In this document: piece after piece, positions 45,753-55,238 of the stretch
Layout: each line of letters begins with the position of its first letter
Numbering within the stretch: the first letter of the stretch is position 1
Translations under genes and position numbers: made by a program
Assembly (NCBI RefSeq): GCF_003666015.1
Contig: NZ_QPLT01000017.1
Coordinates: 1 to 64,000 of the forward strand
Origin: Halorubrum sp. Atlit-26R
Lineage (GTDB): Archaea; Halobacteriota; Halobacteria; Halobacteriales; Haloferacaceae
Direction: 5' to 3'
Length of the DNA stretch: 64,000 nucleotides
The notes under the pieces: generated by a model
Seen by the model: only the letters and a program-made list of their open reading frames with translations
The model's database searches: none
Told to the model about the DNA's origin: nothing

Positions 45753-46107
45753 ATGTACCGCTGGATACTCATTACCGCGCTCGCAACGGGTTGCCTTGGG
45801 GTAAGTGGCCATCTCAGTGAGACGAGGCCACAGACAACGGAGTCGCCAACTGAATCGGACACAACAGAATCTGTGGACACAATACCAGCGGCTGCCGACA
45901 CTGGAATCACGCAGCTAGTGACGCCGACATATTCACATACAGTCCGGCTGAACAACCTCTCCGATTGGGCCGATTCCCACTGTTGACGCTCTGGATGAAC
46001 AGGAGCAGACAGTGGTCCAGGCGGCACTGGATGGAAGCTACACCACAGACACGCTACCCGGGTGGTTGACTGCGTTTCTTGCTGAAACAACGGCTCTGAT
46101 GGGATGA
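45753..46107 (+). pseudogene. Lipoprotein gene with a frameshift
   Basis: ATG 45753 opens MYRWILITALATGCLGVSGH, a short signal with lipobox LATGC, then a polar linker and TPTYSHTVRLNNLSDW. The frame then stops, but sense continues one base over as PIGPIPTVDALDEQEQTVVQ, then DTLPGWLTAFLAETTALMG, stopping at 46107. One frameshift near 45965 and probably a lost 3' end explain the pattern. Confidence 0.6.
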
Positions 46108-46231
46108 AAGCTTGCTAAGTCCCCAGCGTGCGTGAAGAGGTACTGGGGTGGTCAAAGGCCGATGATTCAACAGCGTCTCAGGACGCGTGGATCTGATTGG
46201 CCTACCTGCCAAGGACGCACTATCATGGGAG

Positions 46232-46262
46232 GCCGCCCGGATGCCGTCAGCATCCGGGCGGC
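46232..46262. repeat. Perfect 13-bp hairpin
   Basis: GCCGCCCGGATGC (46232-46244) and GCATCCGGGCGGC (46250-46262) pair fully around CGTCA. It lies in DNA with no credible gene between the lipoprotein pseudogene and 46420. No T-run follows. Confidence 0.7.
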
Positions 46263-46419
46263 GAGCCCGAATAGGTGTGGCTTCCTTCACGCACTTCCCA
46301 CTCCAGTGCTCTGTTGAATCCGCGGAAGGCGTCGGAATCGAGTCATTCTGTCCTTGGTTCAGAACCGCCACCGAGAGAATTCGGAGATAGAATCTTGGCA
46401 GAGAGTGAGAGGATCGAGA

Positions 46420-46626
46420 TCAGTGGGTGGATCGATCCAATTCATCGCCGACGAAGAGTGAGATAAACGCACCTTCAGAGATTGTAATCCCCGTGCCATC
46501 ATCGGATTCAACAGAGCCAATGAAATATACTCTTTCATCGGGCGCTACTGTCAGAGTAGTAGGTGCGCGCATAGCAGCGTTCTCGTGAGCCTCCGGCGGT
46601 CGTAGGAAACTCACAGCCAGATCCAC
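46420..46626 (-). CDS. Small protein or C-terminal fragment
   Basis: A 68-residue frame. Residues ~12-60 (HENAAMRAPTTLTVAPDERV, then YFIGSVESDDGTGITISEGA) resemble the C-terminal domain of haloarchaeal GIDE-like membrane proteins, so it may be a fragment of a larger gene. It lies 51 bp after the serpin gene on the same strand. Confidence 0.4.
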   Translation of the reverse strand: MDLAVSFLRPPEAHENAAMRAPTTLTVAPDERVYFIGSVESDDGTGITISEGAFISLFVGDELDRSTH

Positions 46627-46677
46627 GAGAAAATATTTGAGCCGATTGTGGCGCCACTGATCAACTTCGAGTCGACC

Positions 46678-48039
46678 TCACGATTGAGCAGCACTCACGT
46701 CGGTCACCTGCCCCAAAAAGAGGACGGCGTCGGTTGGCCGATCTCGAATACAAAACAAAAATGGCCGGTCAATAGTCAGATCGAACGACGTCGGCGGCGC
46801 ACTTTCGATCATGAAAACGCTAGTCGCAGCTGCAGCCTCCGTTCCTTCCTCGTCGACACTTACAAACGCCTTGTGGAACACATCGTCTATTCTAGGACCC
46901 CCACCACTGTCGACCATCTCTGAAAAGTCTGCTCCGGGTCCGAAGGCCGCCTCCATGCTCATTGATTTGAGCACCTCACTGAGTTCAGTATTGAACTCGT
47001 ATTCGAATTTTGGCATTCGAAGATCCCCACTGGCATCGCCTAAGGCCTCAAAGATGCCGAAAAGCGTCGGTCCGGTGAGTTCCGTCTGAACCTCTTCGAA
47101 TTTACCCTCATCGAGGACGATCACGACCATCGACACCCCGCCGCCAACGTATGGGAGTTCGATTGCTTGGACATTCGGGAGATCGGCGTAGTTGGTCCGG
47201 AGGTTCTGGTGCATCATCGAAACAGCCGACTTTGATCCATTAAGGGCCCTGAAGGTTGACTCGCTCATGTTATCTGGATCGAACGGAAGTTGCCAGTCCG
47301 CCATGAAGCAGATCGCATTTGTCAACACGAAGACAGTCTGGGCCGACAGGCCGCCTTTGGGAATCAGATCCTCGATCCGACCCTCTGTCGCATCGGCGAC
47401 CCACTGGTTGATGCGCTCGCGTTCGGCCTCGGGGTTGCTCCCAAAGTCTGCCTCATTGAATCCCCCACCGTAGTGTTCGTCGACGAGATCCAGATACGCC
47501 TCGGAAAATGGGTAGCTGGTCGAACCCCACAGGGCGTTCGCCACTTCGAGTTGGAAGGCATCGATTGTCTCCTTCTCAGAGCCTCTCGGTACGCCTATCG
47601 TGGCTCTGGTATCAAGTGCTGCTTGTAGCTCGCCGAAGGCAGGATGAGTCTCTTCTTGGAGCGAAAAACCAAGGGTTTCTCGCATTGCGGTCTCTGTCTC
47701 ACCACTTGCCCCACCATACGTCATGGCAAGTGCCATCGAGACGCTGTAGGGTGAGACGAACACGTTGTCAACGTCGTCGGCTGCTGTGAGTTGCTCGTGG
47801 ATATCAAGGGCAAAGCCTGCGTTGCCAGCGACGAGTTCACCAATTCGGTCGTTCGTCGACGAGGGCGATCCCTCGGGCAGCGATCCCATAGGCTCCTCGG
47901 CTGGCGGCTCATCAGTCGTATTCGGGGGGTCGTCCGCGGTAGTGTTTCGTGGAGAACTCACAGTACACCCAGCGAGCGCTACAGCTACAGCCATCCCGGT
48001 CGCAGCCAGTAGGCCACGGCGGTTTAAATTCAGGTTCAT
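46678..48039 (-). CDS. Serpin-family protease inhibitor, lipoprotein
   Basis: A 453-residue serpin. The N-terminus, MNLNLNRRGLLAATGMAVAV, carries a twin-arginine signal and a lipobox (ALAGC at ~21-25), followed by a P/T-rich linker, so the inhibitor is tethered outside. The fold starts at LDIHEQLTAADDVDNVFVSP (SMALAMTYGGASGETETAM follows). The reactive-centre hinge is VDEEGTEAAAATSVFMIES, with the closing RPFLFCIRD strand. The small alanines of the hinge are typical of inhibitory serpins. It may guard the cell surface from serine proteases; the target is unknown. A longer frame to 48093 lacks a signal at its start. Confidence 0.88.
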   Translation of the reverse strand: MNLNLNRRGLLAATGMAVAVALAGCTVSSPRNTTADDPPNTTDEPPAEEPMGSLPEGSPSSTNDRIGELVAGNAGFALDIHEQLTAADDVDNVFVSPYSVSMALAMTYGGASGETETAMRETLGFSLQEETHPAFGELQAALDTRATIGVPRGSEKETIDAFQLEVANALWGSTSYPFSEAYLDLVDEHYGGGFNEADFGSNPEAERERINQWVADATEGRIEDLIPKGGLSAQTVFVLTNAICFMADWQLPFDPDNMSESTFRALNGSKSAVSMMHQNLRTNYADLPNVQAIELPYVGGGVSMVVIVLDEGKFEEVQTELTGPTLFGIFEALGDASGDLRMPKFEYEFNTELSEVLKSMSMEAAFGPGADFSEMVDSGGGPRIDDVFHKAFVSVDEEGTEAAAATSVFMIESAPPTSFDLTIDRPFLFCIRDRPTDAVLFLGQVTDVSAAQS

Positions 48040-48227
48040 CAAGGCCTCGACACCTGAGGGTCGCTCATCCATGCCTCCACAGAGGCACGACATCTGTAAA
48101 TATATTGTAGAGTGTGGAACAATTCTTTGAGTTATCCGTCGAGACCCCTGCCTTATCAGATGGAAGCTACCGGCGGGCTTCGAGAAGATAATAAAAAAGG
48201 GAATGCGTGTCGGAGTGGGTCGGTCAG

Positions 48228-48812
48228 TTACTCGTCGCTCTCACCGTCGACCGTCCTGTCGTCCGGGATGTCGGTAGTCACTTCGAAGACCGAGTCCGCA
48301 GCGGACGAATTGAGCGTTGTTTCGACCGCAAAACCCTCCGTTTCGTTGGGCGACGAACCCGTCTTGATATCCGCGGCCGACGAATTGGGCGTTGCTTCGA
48401 GTTCGAAGGTTTCGGTCTCATCGGTCGACAAAACCGTCGGCTCGTCGACCGTGAGGACCGATTCGGCGTCGAGGTCGATGTCGGCGATGGCGACGGTCGT
48501 CTCGTTCTGTTCGACCCAGACCGAGACGTGATCATCCTCGCCGTTCGGGGCCCAGACGTCGAAGTGGACGGGTGTGTCTCCGTCGACGACCGCCCGGACG
48601 GAGTCGTTGGCCCACGCGAGTTCACGGGCCGTCTCGACGTCGCTGTCGGTCAGTTTGTCGTCGGGGTCGACCGTGTCGGTAGTGTAGTTAACTGGCTGTG
48701 CGACGTCCGCCGACGCTGCGGTCGACGGATGGGTCATCGGTGCCGCACTGACGCCGCCGGCCACGAGGGCCACCAGCGCCAGTGCCGCGAGTGTTGCTGT
48801 CGTATATCGCAT
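48228..48812 (-). CDS. Exported acidic protein
   Basis: A 194-residue protein with a signal segment (ATLAALALVALVAGGVSAAP) and a threonine/aspartate-rich outside part (VTTDIPDDRTVDGESDE at the end). It contains the short repeat NSSAAD twice (ATPNSSAADIK and TLNSSAADSVF). It lies 153 bp from the end of the membrane winged-helix gene 48966-49586, with the palindromic motif 48925-48952 in between. Function unknown. Confidence 0.7.
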   Translation of the reverse strand: MRYTTATLAALALVALVAGGVSAAPMTHPSTAASADVAQPVNYTTDTVDPDDKLTDSDVETARELAWANDSVRAVVDGDTPVHFDVWAPNGEDDHVSVWVEQNETTVAIADIDLDAESVLTVDEPTVLSTDETETFELEATPNSSAADIKTGSSPNETEGFAVETTLNSSAADSVFEVTTDIPDDRTVDGESDE

Positions 48813-48924
48813 AGTCTCGGGCCAGCCGGATCGTCGACGCGACCTCAGCGGCTGCGTAGCCGTCCGCGCTGCCCCGACTCTGGCTTGTGTGAAAGCCCAG
48901 ATGTGTGTTTATTGGTAACTGTTC

Positions 48925-48952
48925 GGAACGCGTTTGAAACCGGTTCGAAACC
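48925..48952. promoter_or_regulatory. Palindrome-rich motif shared with 49647-49680
   Basis: GGAACGCGTTT, then GAA, then ACCGGTT, then CGAAACC. AACGCGTT and AACCGGTT are self-complementary cores. It lies upstream of the exported-protein gene at 48812 and matches the motif before the exported-protein gene at 49723. Confidence 0.55.
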
Positions 48953-48965
48953 CGGGCGAAAGGGG

Positions 48966-49586
48966 TTATTTGAGGTGGACGACGTTGCCCATGCCGCGGC
49001 GTTTGCGCTCGACCAATTCCTTCTGTTCGAGTTTGTCGAGCGTCCGGCTGATCGTCGCCTTCGAGAGGTCGGTCGACTTGACGAGCTCCCGCTGTGGGAG
49101 TTTGCCGTCGGCCTTGACCAGTAGCGCGTAGATCGTCTCCTCGTTGTTCCGGAGCCGGTCGACCGCCTGCTCCCAGCGGTCTTGCGGGGATGGCTCGGGG
49201 TCAGGCGGCGTCCCGTCGCTCGACCCGATGTCGGGCGGGTCGGAGTCGCCGGTTGGGTGCTGTGTCGTGGTGCCGTGGTTGTCGGTCGTATCGTGGTTAC
49301 CGGTCGCATCGTGTTGGGCGGTAGACGTGTTCGAGGACCCTCTCAGCACTGTACCGCCGACCAGTAGCCACGTGCCGCTCGCCCCACAGAGGATGGCGCT
49401 GACGACGATCAGCGAGACGTCCGTGTAGGTGAAATACTGCCCGACCTGTGTCGCTTCCGCGCCATTCTCGCCGAGCGACACCATCACGGGCGAGGGAGTG
49501 ATCAGCTGAACGGCAAGGACGACCACCGTACCCACGAATCCGACCGCTGCGATGAGCTGTCGACCCTGAAACCCACGGCGATCCAT
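48966..49586 (-). CDS. Membrane-anchored winged-helix regulator (paralogue)
   Basis: A 206-residue protein with two membrane segments (LIAAVGFVGTVVVLAVQLIT at ~10-29 and SLIVVSAILCGASGTWLLVG at ~58-77) around the loop TPSPVMVSLGENGAEATQVG. A histidine/threonine linker leads to the winged helix (LVKSTDLSKATISRTLDKLE, then RKRRGMGNVVHLK at the very end). It repeats the layout of 44671-45396, including the loop PVMV and the final RRGMGNVV. It is divergent from the exported-protein gene at 49723 and sits between two exported-protein genes. Confidence 0.78.
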   Translation of the reverse strand: MDRRGFQGRQLIAAVGFVGTVVVLAVQLITPSPVMVSLGENGAEATQVGQYFTYTDVSLIVVSAILCGASGTWLLVGGTVLRGSSNTSTAQHDATGNHDTTDNHGTTTQHPTGDSDPPDIGSSDGTPPDPEPSPQDRWEQAVDRLRNNEETIYALLVKADGKLPQRELVKSTDLSKATISRTLDKLEQKELVERKRRGMGNVVHLK

Positions 49587-49646
49587 ACGGCCGGATATCT
49601 AACACCGGGGCTTAACAGTTACCGTTTTTCCGCGTGAAAGGGCCGT

Positions 49647-49680
49647 GAAACGCGTTTACAACCGGTTTGGAACGCGTTTT
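49647..49680. promoter_or_regulatory. Palindrome-rich motif in a divergent promoter
   Basis: GAAACGCGTTT, ACA, ACCGGTT, TGG, AACGCGTTTT: two AACGCGTT palindromes around AACCGGTT. It lies 61 bp from the start of the winged-helix gene (49586, -) and 43 bp before the exported-protein gene (49723, +). A related copy is at 48925-48952. Confidence 0.55.
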
Positions 49681-49722
49681 ATCACAGGATTCATAGGCTC
49701 TTTCAGTCAACATAGGCGTAGA

Positions 49723-50415
49723 ATGAACCGAGCGCTTCGGTCCCGACTCGGGGTGCTGCTCGTGCTCGCCGTCGTTGGCCTGATGGTGGCCGGGATCGGT
49801 GTCAGCTTCGGGAATCCGACGGCCGACGCGACCGGCGACGATGCCGCGGAGTTCGTCGTCTCCGAAGAGAACGTCACGTTCGCCGACCGCAACCGGACCG
49901 TGACAGTGATGGACAACCTGTCGAACGTCACCACTGTCGAAATCGAGGAAACCGACGCCGGTCAGTTTCGGGTCGACGCCGAGCGCCGCCAACCGCTGAC
50001 CGCCACCGAGCGCGAGCGCGCCGTCGACATTGCCCGCGCCAACCAAACGGTTCGACAGCGGGTCGACGAGATGGACCGCGTCGAGTTCTCGGTCGACCCG
50101 ATCTACAAACTCGATATGAGGACGCTCGACGTAAGTAGCAACGTCACGTCGGTAAATACGTCCCGCAACGTCTCGGTGTACCAGGTCGAAATCAACAAGT
50201 CGGACAGTCGAGAGCGGTCGGTCGTCGTCGACCGCGAGCCCTCCTACGTCGAGGATCGAGCTGATGTCAGGATTAGCGATCCAACCGATGATCCGGAGAC
50301 TCAGCTGAAGTACTCGGTGACGGTCGACCTGACCAACGAGACGGTGGTCGACATCACCGACTGGGTGGCGCTCAGGAAGTCCACGCCGACGGTTACCGGG
50401 ACTGATAGTGATTAA
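49723..50415 (+). CDS. Exported protein
   Basis: A 230-residue protein beginning MNRALRSRLGVLLVLAVVGL, a positively charged start plus a hydrophobic core that would anchor or export it. The outside part is rich in V, T and D with beta-strand patterns (EVEIEETDAGQFRVDAERRQ-like). No enzyme motif is seen. The ATG 49723 avoids the palindromic promoter motif upstream, which an earlier start would include. It is divergent from the membrane winged-helix gene and may be the partner it controls. Confidence 0.7.
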   Translation: MNRALRSRLGVLLVLAVVGLMVAGIGVSFGNPTADATGDDAAEFVVSEENVTFADRNRTVTVMDNLSNVTTVEIEETDAGQFRVDAERRQPLTATERERAVDIARANQTVRQRVDEMDRVEFSVDPIYKLDMRTLDVSSNVTSVNTSRNVSVYQVEINKSDSRERSVVVDREPSYVEDRADVRISDPTDDPETQLKYSVTVDLTNETVVDITDWVALRKSTPTVTGTDSD

Positions 50416-50553
50416 GTCGAATCGGCTTTGGTTGAAATCCTTAAGAATTGATAGGATCGGCGTGCGAGATACAGAGGATATAGTCAGCGCATCGAAGAAT
50501 ATTGCCTATCTAATTTAATCCAGTGTATTTAAGAAATTAACCCGCCTCAGGAG

Positions 50554-51039
50554 TCATTTGGCATTTGGGTCACAACTCCAGAATTCGTCTGCGGGGCTCC
50601 CCCGGAACGAGATGGACGGCCGTTCATCGTCCTTCCACTTTCTGATCAACAACCTGATGCGGGCACATTCGGAGTCGTGTTCTCTGGCGGCGCGGGCAAT
50701 GTTGAACGTCACTGGTTCGACGGAGGGCATGTTTGCTAATCGGACAGATGCGACGTATTCGCCGGGGACCTCAGGAACATCATCAAGGGTTGTTCCGCCT
50801 GTCTCCAATCCGGAGGAATCAGCATTTACTGCGACAGTGTCCCAATACACGGTTTCTTCGCCATCTAAGAGATGGAAATCGACTTCGAACGGTGACGGTA
50901 CTGAATTGATGATGTACGCTCTTACGATGCGAACTTCCTCTGGAGCGGTCGACTCTAAAGACGTGCACCCAGCCACTGATCCGAGCAGGACAGCACCTCC
51001 ACTTCTTAATACGTCCCTTCGGTTAATCGACCGAGACAT
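50554..51039 (-). CDS. Tat-exported lipoprotein
   Basis: A 161-residue protein. MSRSINRRDVLRSGGAVLLG is a twin-arginine signal and SVAGC supplies the lipobox cysteine (~25). The mature part (EEVRIVRAYIINSVPSPFEV, then EYVASVRLANMPSVEPVTFN) is a small beta-sandwich-like domain common in haloarchaeal lipoproteins. No function is recognised. The start was chosen at the signal peptide; the frame is open further upstream to 51207. Confidence 0.75.
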   Translation of the reverse strand: MSRSINRRDVLRSGGAVLLGSVAGCTSLESTAPEEVRIVRAYIINSVPSPFEVDFHLLDGEETVYWDTVAVNADSSGLETGGTTLDDVPEVPGEYVASVRLANMPSVEPVTFNIARAAREHDSECARIRLLIRKWKDDERPSISFRGSPADEFWSCDPNAK

Positions 51040-51842
51040 ACGGGTATAATGATCTAATGCCATTTGAAATGCTGGGATAATATTGAGAAGCCATTCTTTG
51101 TAGAATATTGATGATAGGAGTTGTGTTGCGATCTTGCTGTGACCGGATTCAACAGAGTGAGACCCGAAAACGGAGGATGGGCAGAGCGGGGGGCTCTCCC
51201 GATCCAAATCGAACTCCAGTGTCGTTACCAGTAATCTGGTTTGTAAGACCGATGCTTCAACTTGAGCGGTAAGTCGTACTGAATTCGCGCTCTGTATTCA
51301 GCACGGCTCCAAGAACATATCTCCGGTTGAGGATTTCAACAGAGCCGTTGATATCGTCTAAACAGTCGCTGAGGTGGTCGCTTTCGGGCATTGATCACTT
51401 TGAAAACGCACCACCTCACCTTTCAATCCTTATCTGAACACCGCCCCCTTGGTGACGTACCCGCACGAAATAGTGGACAATATTCCATCGTGGGAATCAT
51501 CGCGCTTCAGCTCGGGGAGGATGTCAAGCTCTTCGGATGAAGCCATGACGCACAGCGAGTGCGGGAGACCGGTAGTGACCGGCCGTTCTGTCCCCCCGAA
51601 GGGGTGTGGATCGTAGCGTCTTGGAGGGCCAGCGGGGGAACTGCCGGCAGAGGGAGAGAAATGCCGGCGGGGGAGCGGTGCGGACCACAACCCGTCGGTC
51701 GTCACGACGGGCATCTTCTGCTTCGTATACAGGAAGAAAATAAGGAGATGGAGTGTTTCGCAGTCTGAAACAGGTCTTCATCGTGTTTCTGAGCCAGCAA
51801 CGCACACTGTGAGGTTATTGAGGGGCCACCCCAATAACCAGT
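51040..51842. other. Intergenic region with an IS end
   Basis: No credible gene. It holds an exact orphan end motif at 51329-51346 and GC-rich tracts (51590-51680), the latter possibly a decayed element. Frames here are short and lack family-like sequence. Confidence 0.4.
51329..51346 (+). repeat. Orphan IS-type end GAGGATTTCAACAGAGCC
   Basis: An exact copy of the 18-bp motif at 11118. No transposase or partner end is close by. Confidence 0.6.
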
Positions 51843-52146
51843 ATGGCGGTTTCCATCTGCCGATCGGTCGATCATGGACTGAAATACTGGCTGTTACGCT
51901 TTGGTGTGGCCGTGTTCCCGCCCATGCTCCGCTCACCGTCAACTGCCTCCGTCGGTGACATCGTCGCAAGTACGAGTACACCCGGCGGTGCCGGTGATGG
52001 AAATATCACAACCGGGGGGAGTGTTGACAACACGTTCCGACAAATTCGGAGGCGAGATCGACAGTGAGCTCACACCGACGCTGCCGCGATCGATCACCGG
52101 CCTCAATACGGGTGCGGCGGAAGAGTCAAGCGGTCTCGACGACACG

Positions 52147-53838
52147 ATGAACGTCTTCTCCCTCTCGGCCTCGCTGGCCATCGACGGAGTTGCCGTCGGG
52201 CTGTTGGCGTGGGTGACGTGGCAGGCCGCCAAGGATCGATCGCCACCGAACGCGACCGCCTTCGCTGCCATGACTGCCGGATTGTTGTTATGGGCGCTTC
52301 TGTCGCTTGTTTCAGAGTTCCCACACGAGTGGTCGGTGGGTGCGGGGATGGCCGCTGTCGGACAGATTCTACCGATCGTATTCATCCCCGCGATATGGCT
52401 GGTCTACGTGCTCGGCTACACCGGTCGCGGTACCGGACTGACTCGCCCGCGGAGCGCGTTGTTCGTCCTCCTCGCGCTTCCGCTTGTCGGCGCGGCGGCC
52501 ACGTTCGAGGGCGACCCATCAACGGAGGCGGTCCAACGCTCGCTGGCGTCTCTCGCGGGGACCGAACTGATGCTCCTGTTCATCGTGTACGTCTACGCGG
52601 CTGCCGTCTTCCTCAGCTACGGGTGGAGCCACGGACGAATCTCGAAGGCGCAGCTTGCGGCGCAGCTCGGTGCTGTCTCAGCACCGTACGTGGTCGGCAC
52701 GTGGCTCGACGGCAGTCGCATCGTCGACGGAGTGACGGCCGGACTGCTCCTCTCCGGGATGCTGCTGGCAATCTCGATCCGGCGCTACCCCGTGCTGACG
52801 GGATTCCCGAAGGCGGACTACGTCGCTCGTTCACGCGTCTTCGAAGCGCTACAGGAGGCCGTGGTCGTCGTCGACTGGGACGGTCACGTCCTCGACACCA
52901 ACGAAACGGCGGAGAGCCTGTTTGACCAGTCGACTCAGGAGATGATCGGCACGCCGATGGGGTCGATCGTCGATGGGATCGACAATGTGGACCTGTCACC
53001 CGGAACGACCGGCAACGTCACCCTCAGAACGACCCGAGGCCGCCGCCAGTTCCAGTTCACCGTCTCCGCCGTCGAAGGCAACGATACCGACAGCGGAGGA
53101 ACCCCGGTCGCCAGAGCGGTGTTACTCCGAGACGTGACCGACCAACGCACCCGGGAGCAGCGACTTTCCGTGCTCAACCGCGTCCTGAGACATAATGTGC
53201 GGAACAAGCTCGACGTGATTCTCGCCCACGCCGATTACGTCAATGATGAGGTCCATCAGACGGCGATCCGGGACAGTGCTACCGATCTGTCGTCAATTAG
53301 CCGGAAAGCCCGGGACGCCGAGGCGGTGATGACTGAGAGCAGCGGCCCCCCATCGCCGGTCGATCTCGCCTCCGTGGCCCGGGAGGTCGCTACGACAGCC
53401 CGAGAGGACCATCCCGAGAGCAGCGTTTCGGTCGATGCGCCCGAAAGCCTGCAAATCTCCTCCCATCGGACGATAGTTCGCCGACTCGTCGTCGAACTCG
53501 TCGAGAACGCGATCGTCCACTCGACTGCTCCCGTACGAGTCGACATTGAAGTCAGCACGACCACCGACGGGATTCCACAACTCCGCGTCGCCGATAAGGG
53601 TCCCGGCATCCCCGATCGCGAGCGCGAACTGCTCACCGGGACGGGGGAAACTCAGCTCGAACACGGGCTCGGTGTGGGGCTGTGGTTTGTCAACTGGGCG
53701 GTCAATCAACTCGGTTCCGAACTCGAATTCGAGCAGGCCAGCGCCGAAGGGACCGTCGTCGTCGTCCGCTTTCATGATGCCAATAGGTCCACTGACGAGA
53801 GGAGGGACCCGTCCGGCGACGCTACAGACCGAAACTGA
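52147..53838 (+). CDS. Membrane histidine kinase with PAS domain
   Basis: A 563-residue kinase. Residues ~1-215 hold about seven membrane segments (MNVFSLSASLAIDGVAVGLL onward), ~225-330 a PAS domain (VFEALQEAVVVVDWDGHVLD), then the phosphorylation site RVLRHNVRNKLDVI (H349), and a HATPase (ELVENAIVH, DKGPGIPDRERELL, GLGVGLWFVNWAV). The ATG 52147 starts at the first membrane helix; an extension to 51901 is unsupported. A cognate response regulator would be expected; only its stub remains at 54331. Confidence 0.88.
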   Translation: MNVFSLSASLAIDGVAVGLLAWVTWQAAKDRSPPNATAFAAMTAGLLLWALLSLVSEFPHEWSVGAGMAAVGQILPIVFIPAIWLVYVLGYTGRGTGLTRPRSALFVLLALPLVGAAATFEGDPSTEAVQRSLASLAGTELMLLFIVYVYAAAVFLSYGWSHGRISKAQLAAQLGAVSAPYVVGTWLDGSRIVDGVTAGLLLSGMLLAISIRRYPVLTGFPKADYVARSRVFEALQEAVVVVDWDGHVLDTNETAESLFDQSTQEMIGTPMGSIVDGIDNVDLSPGTTGNVTLRTTRGRRQFQFTVSAVEGNDTDSGGTPVARAVLLRDVTDQRTREQRLSVLNRVLRHNVRNKLDVILAHADYVNDEVHQTAIRDSATDLSSISRKARDAEAVMTESSGPPSPVDLASVAREVATTAREDHPESSVSVDAPESLQISSHRTIVRRLVVELVENAIVHSTAPVRVDIEVSTTTDGIPQLRVADKGPGIPDRERELLTGTGETQLEHGLGVGLWFVNWAVNQLGSELEFEQASAEGTVVVVRFHDANRSTDERRDPSGDATDRN

Positions 53839-54166
53839 CGGCCGCTTCGATGTCGCCGTCGTCGAGCGAAATCGAGAGGTGTCGGGCCGACGCAGCGAAC
53901 TGTTTGCGGTGGTGACCGTCGGAAGAGATCTGATGCTCGCTCGTGACGAGCCCGGCGTCCCGGAGCTCATTAAGGCGTCGGTACGCCGTCGCCCGCGAGA
54001 CGCCGGCCGCTTCCGCGACGGCACGCCCGCCGCGGGGGCGTTCCGAGACTGCCTCGAACACGCGACGGGTGTACTCGTCGCCGAGTAGATCAAGAAGCTC
54101 TGCGGTCGTCGGTCGAGAAGTCGGCTCTTCTGCGCGTTCATGACTCGATTGGGGACGTGCAGCCAT
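53822..54166 (-). CDS. Winged-helix regulator
   Basis: A 114-residue protein: TAELLDLLGDEYTRRVFEAV, then AAGVSRATAYRRLNELRDAG for the recognition helix, and the wing EHQISSDGHHRKQF. It is homologous to the HTH part of 41310-41774 (the pattern SDGHH-x2 is shared). It overlaps the kinase gene tail-to-tail by 17 bp. The target is unknown; the neighbouring kinase genes are candidates. Confidence 0.78.
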   Translation of the reverse strand: MAARPQSSHERAEEPTSRPTTAELLDLLGDEYTRRVFEAVSERPRGGRAVAEAAGVSRATAYRRLNELRDAGLVTSEHQISSDGHHRKQFAASARHLSISLDDGDIEAAVSFGL

Positions 54167-54330
54167 ACGACTACGGTGCGGTGGAACCCTCTTGGTCGAA
54201 CATGCCCAGTATCCAGACGAGCGAATCTGCACGTATCTCACTATACAGATTGCGAGGGGCCACCACGGTATCCCACGTCGAACAAAACCAGTTATGTTGA
54301 TCCGGTAGAGAGTCTTGGACACGCTCCACC

Positions 54331-54429
54331 ATGGCGGATACCGAAACCGACCAGGGCCCCAGGATTCTCGTCGTCGACGACGAGCGGGAGGTCGCCGACG
54401 CTTACGCGCTCCGACTTCGCGGTGAATGA
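54331..54429 (+). pseudogene. Response-regulator N-terminus, interrupted
   Basis: ATG 54331 opens MADTETDQGPRILVVDDERE-VADAYALRLRGE, the first strand and acidic pocket of a receiver domain like haloarchaeal HalX-type regulators. It then runs directly into TnpB-fragment DNA and stops at TGA 54427. The phosphoacceptor aspartate and the output domain are lost. Confidence 0.75.
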
Positions 54430-54770
54430 CAAGTGTGAGCGCGAGGGGACGCACTTCGTGGCAGTCAACCCGAGAGGGACGACCAAAGAGTGTGCGTCCT
54501 GCGGCGTCTCGACGGAGAAGCCGTTGTGGGTCCGTGAACACTCCTGTCCCGCCTGCGGGTTTGAGGCGGACAGGGACGCGAACGCGGCGTGGAACATTCT
54601 TTCTCGCGGCCTCGAAGACGTAGGAGTGGGATACTCCGAATCAACGCCTGTGGAGACTGCGCTCCCTACGGACACCGATTCGGTGTCTGTAAAGCGCTTC
54701 GTGGAAACAGGAAGCCCTACCCTCAAGGAGCGGACGGCGTCGGCCGTGAGCGAGTAGGGTAGGGTAGTTC
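54430..54770 (+). pseudogene. TnpB C-terminal fragment
   Basis: The frame reads DKCEREGTHFVAVNPRGTTK, then ECASCGVSTEKP, CPACGFEADRDANAAWNIL, which are the zinc finger and final RuvC aspartate of an IS1341-type TnpB. It stops at 54755-57. The right end GAGTAGGGTAGGGTAGTTCA follows. The N-terminal two thirds are absent and the frame starts inside the response-regulator stub. Confidence 0.75.
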
Positions 54771-54781
54771 ACAAACACACT

Positions 54782-55191
<410 letters not shown>

Positions 55192-55238
55192 CCAATATCC
55201 CGCGAGAGGAATCCCACGGCTGAAGCCGTGGGAGGATG

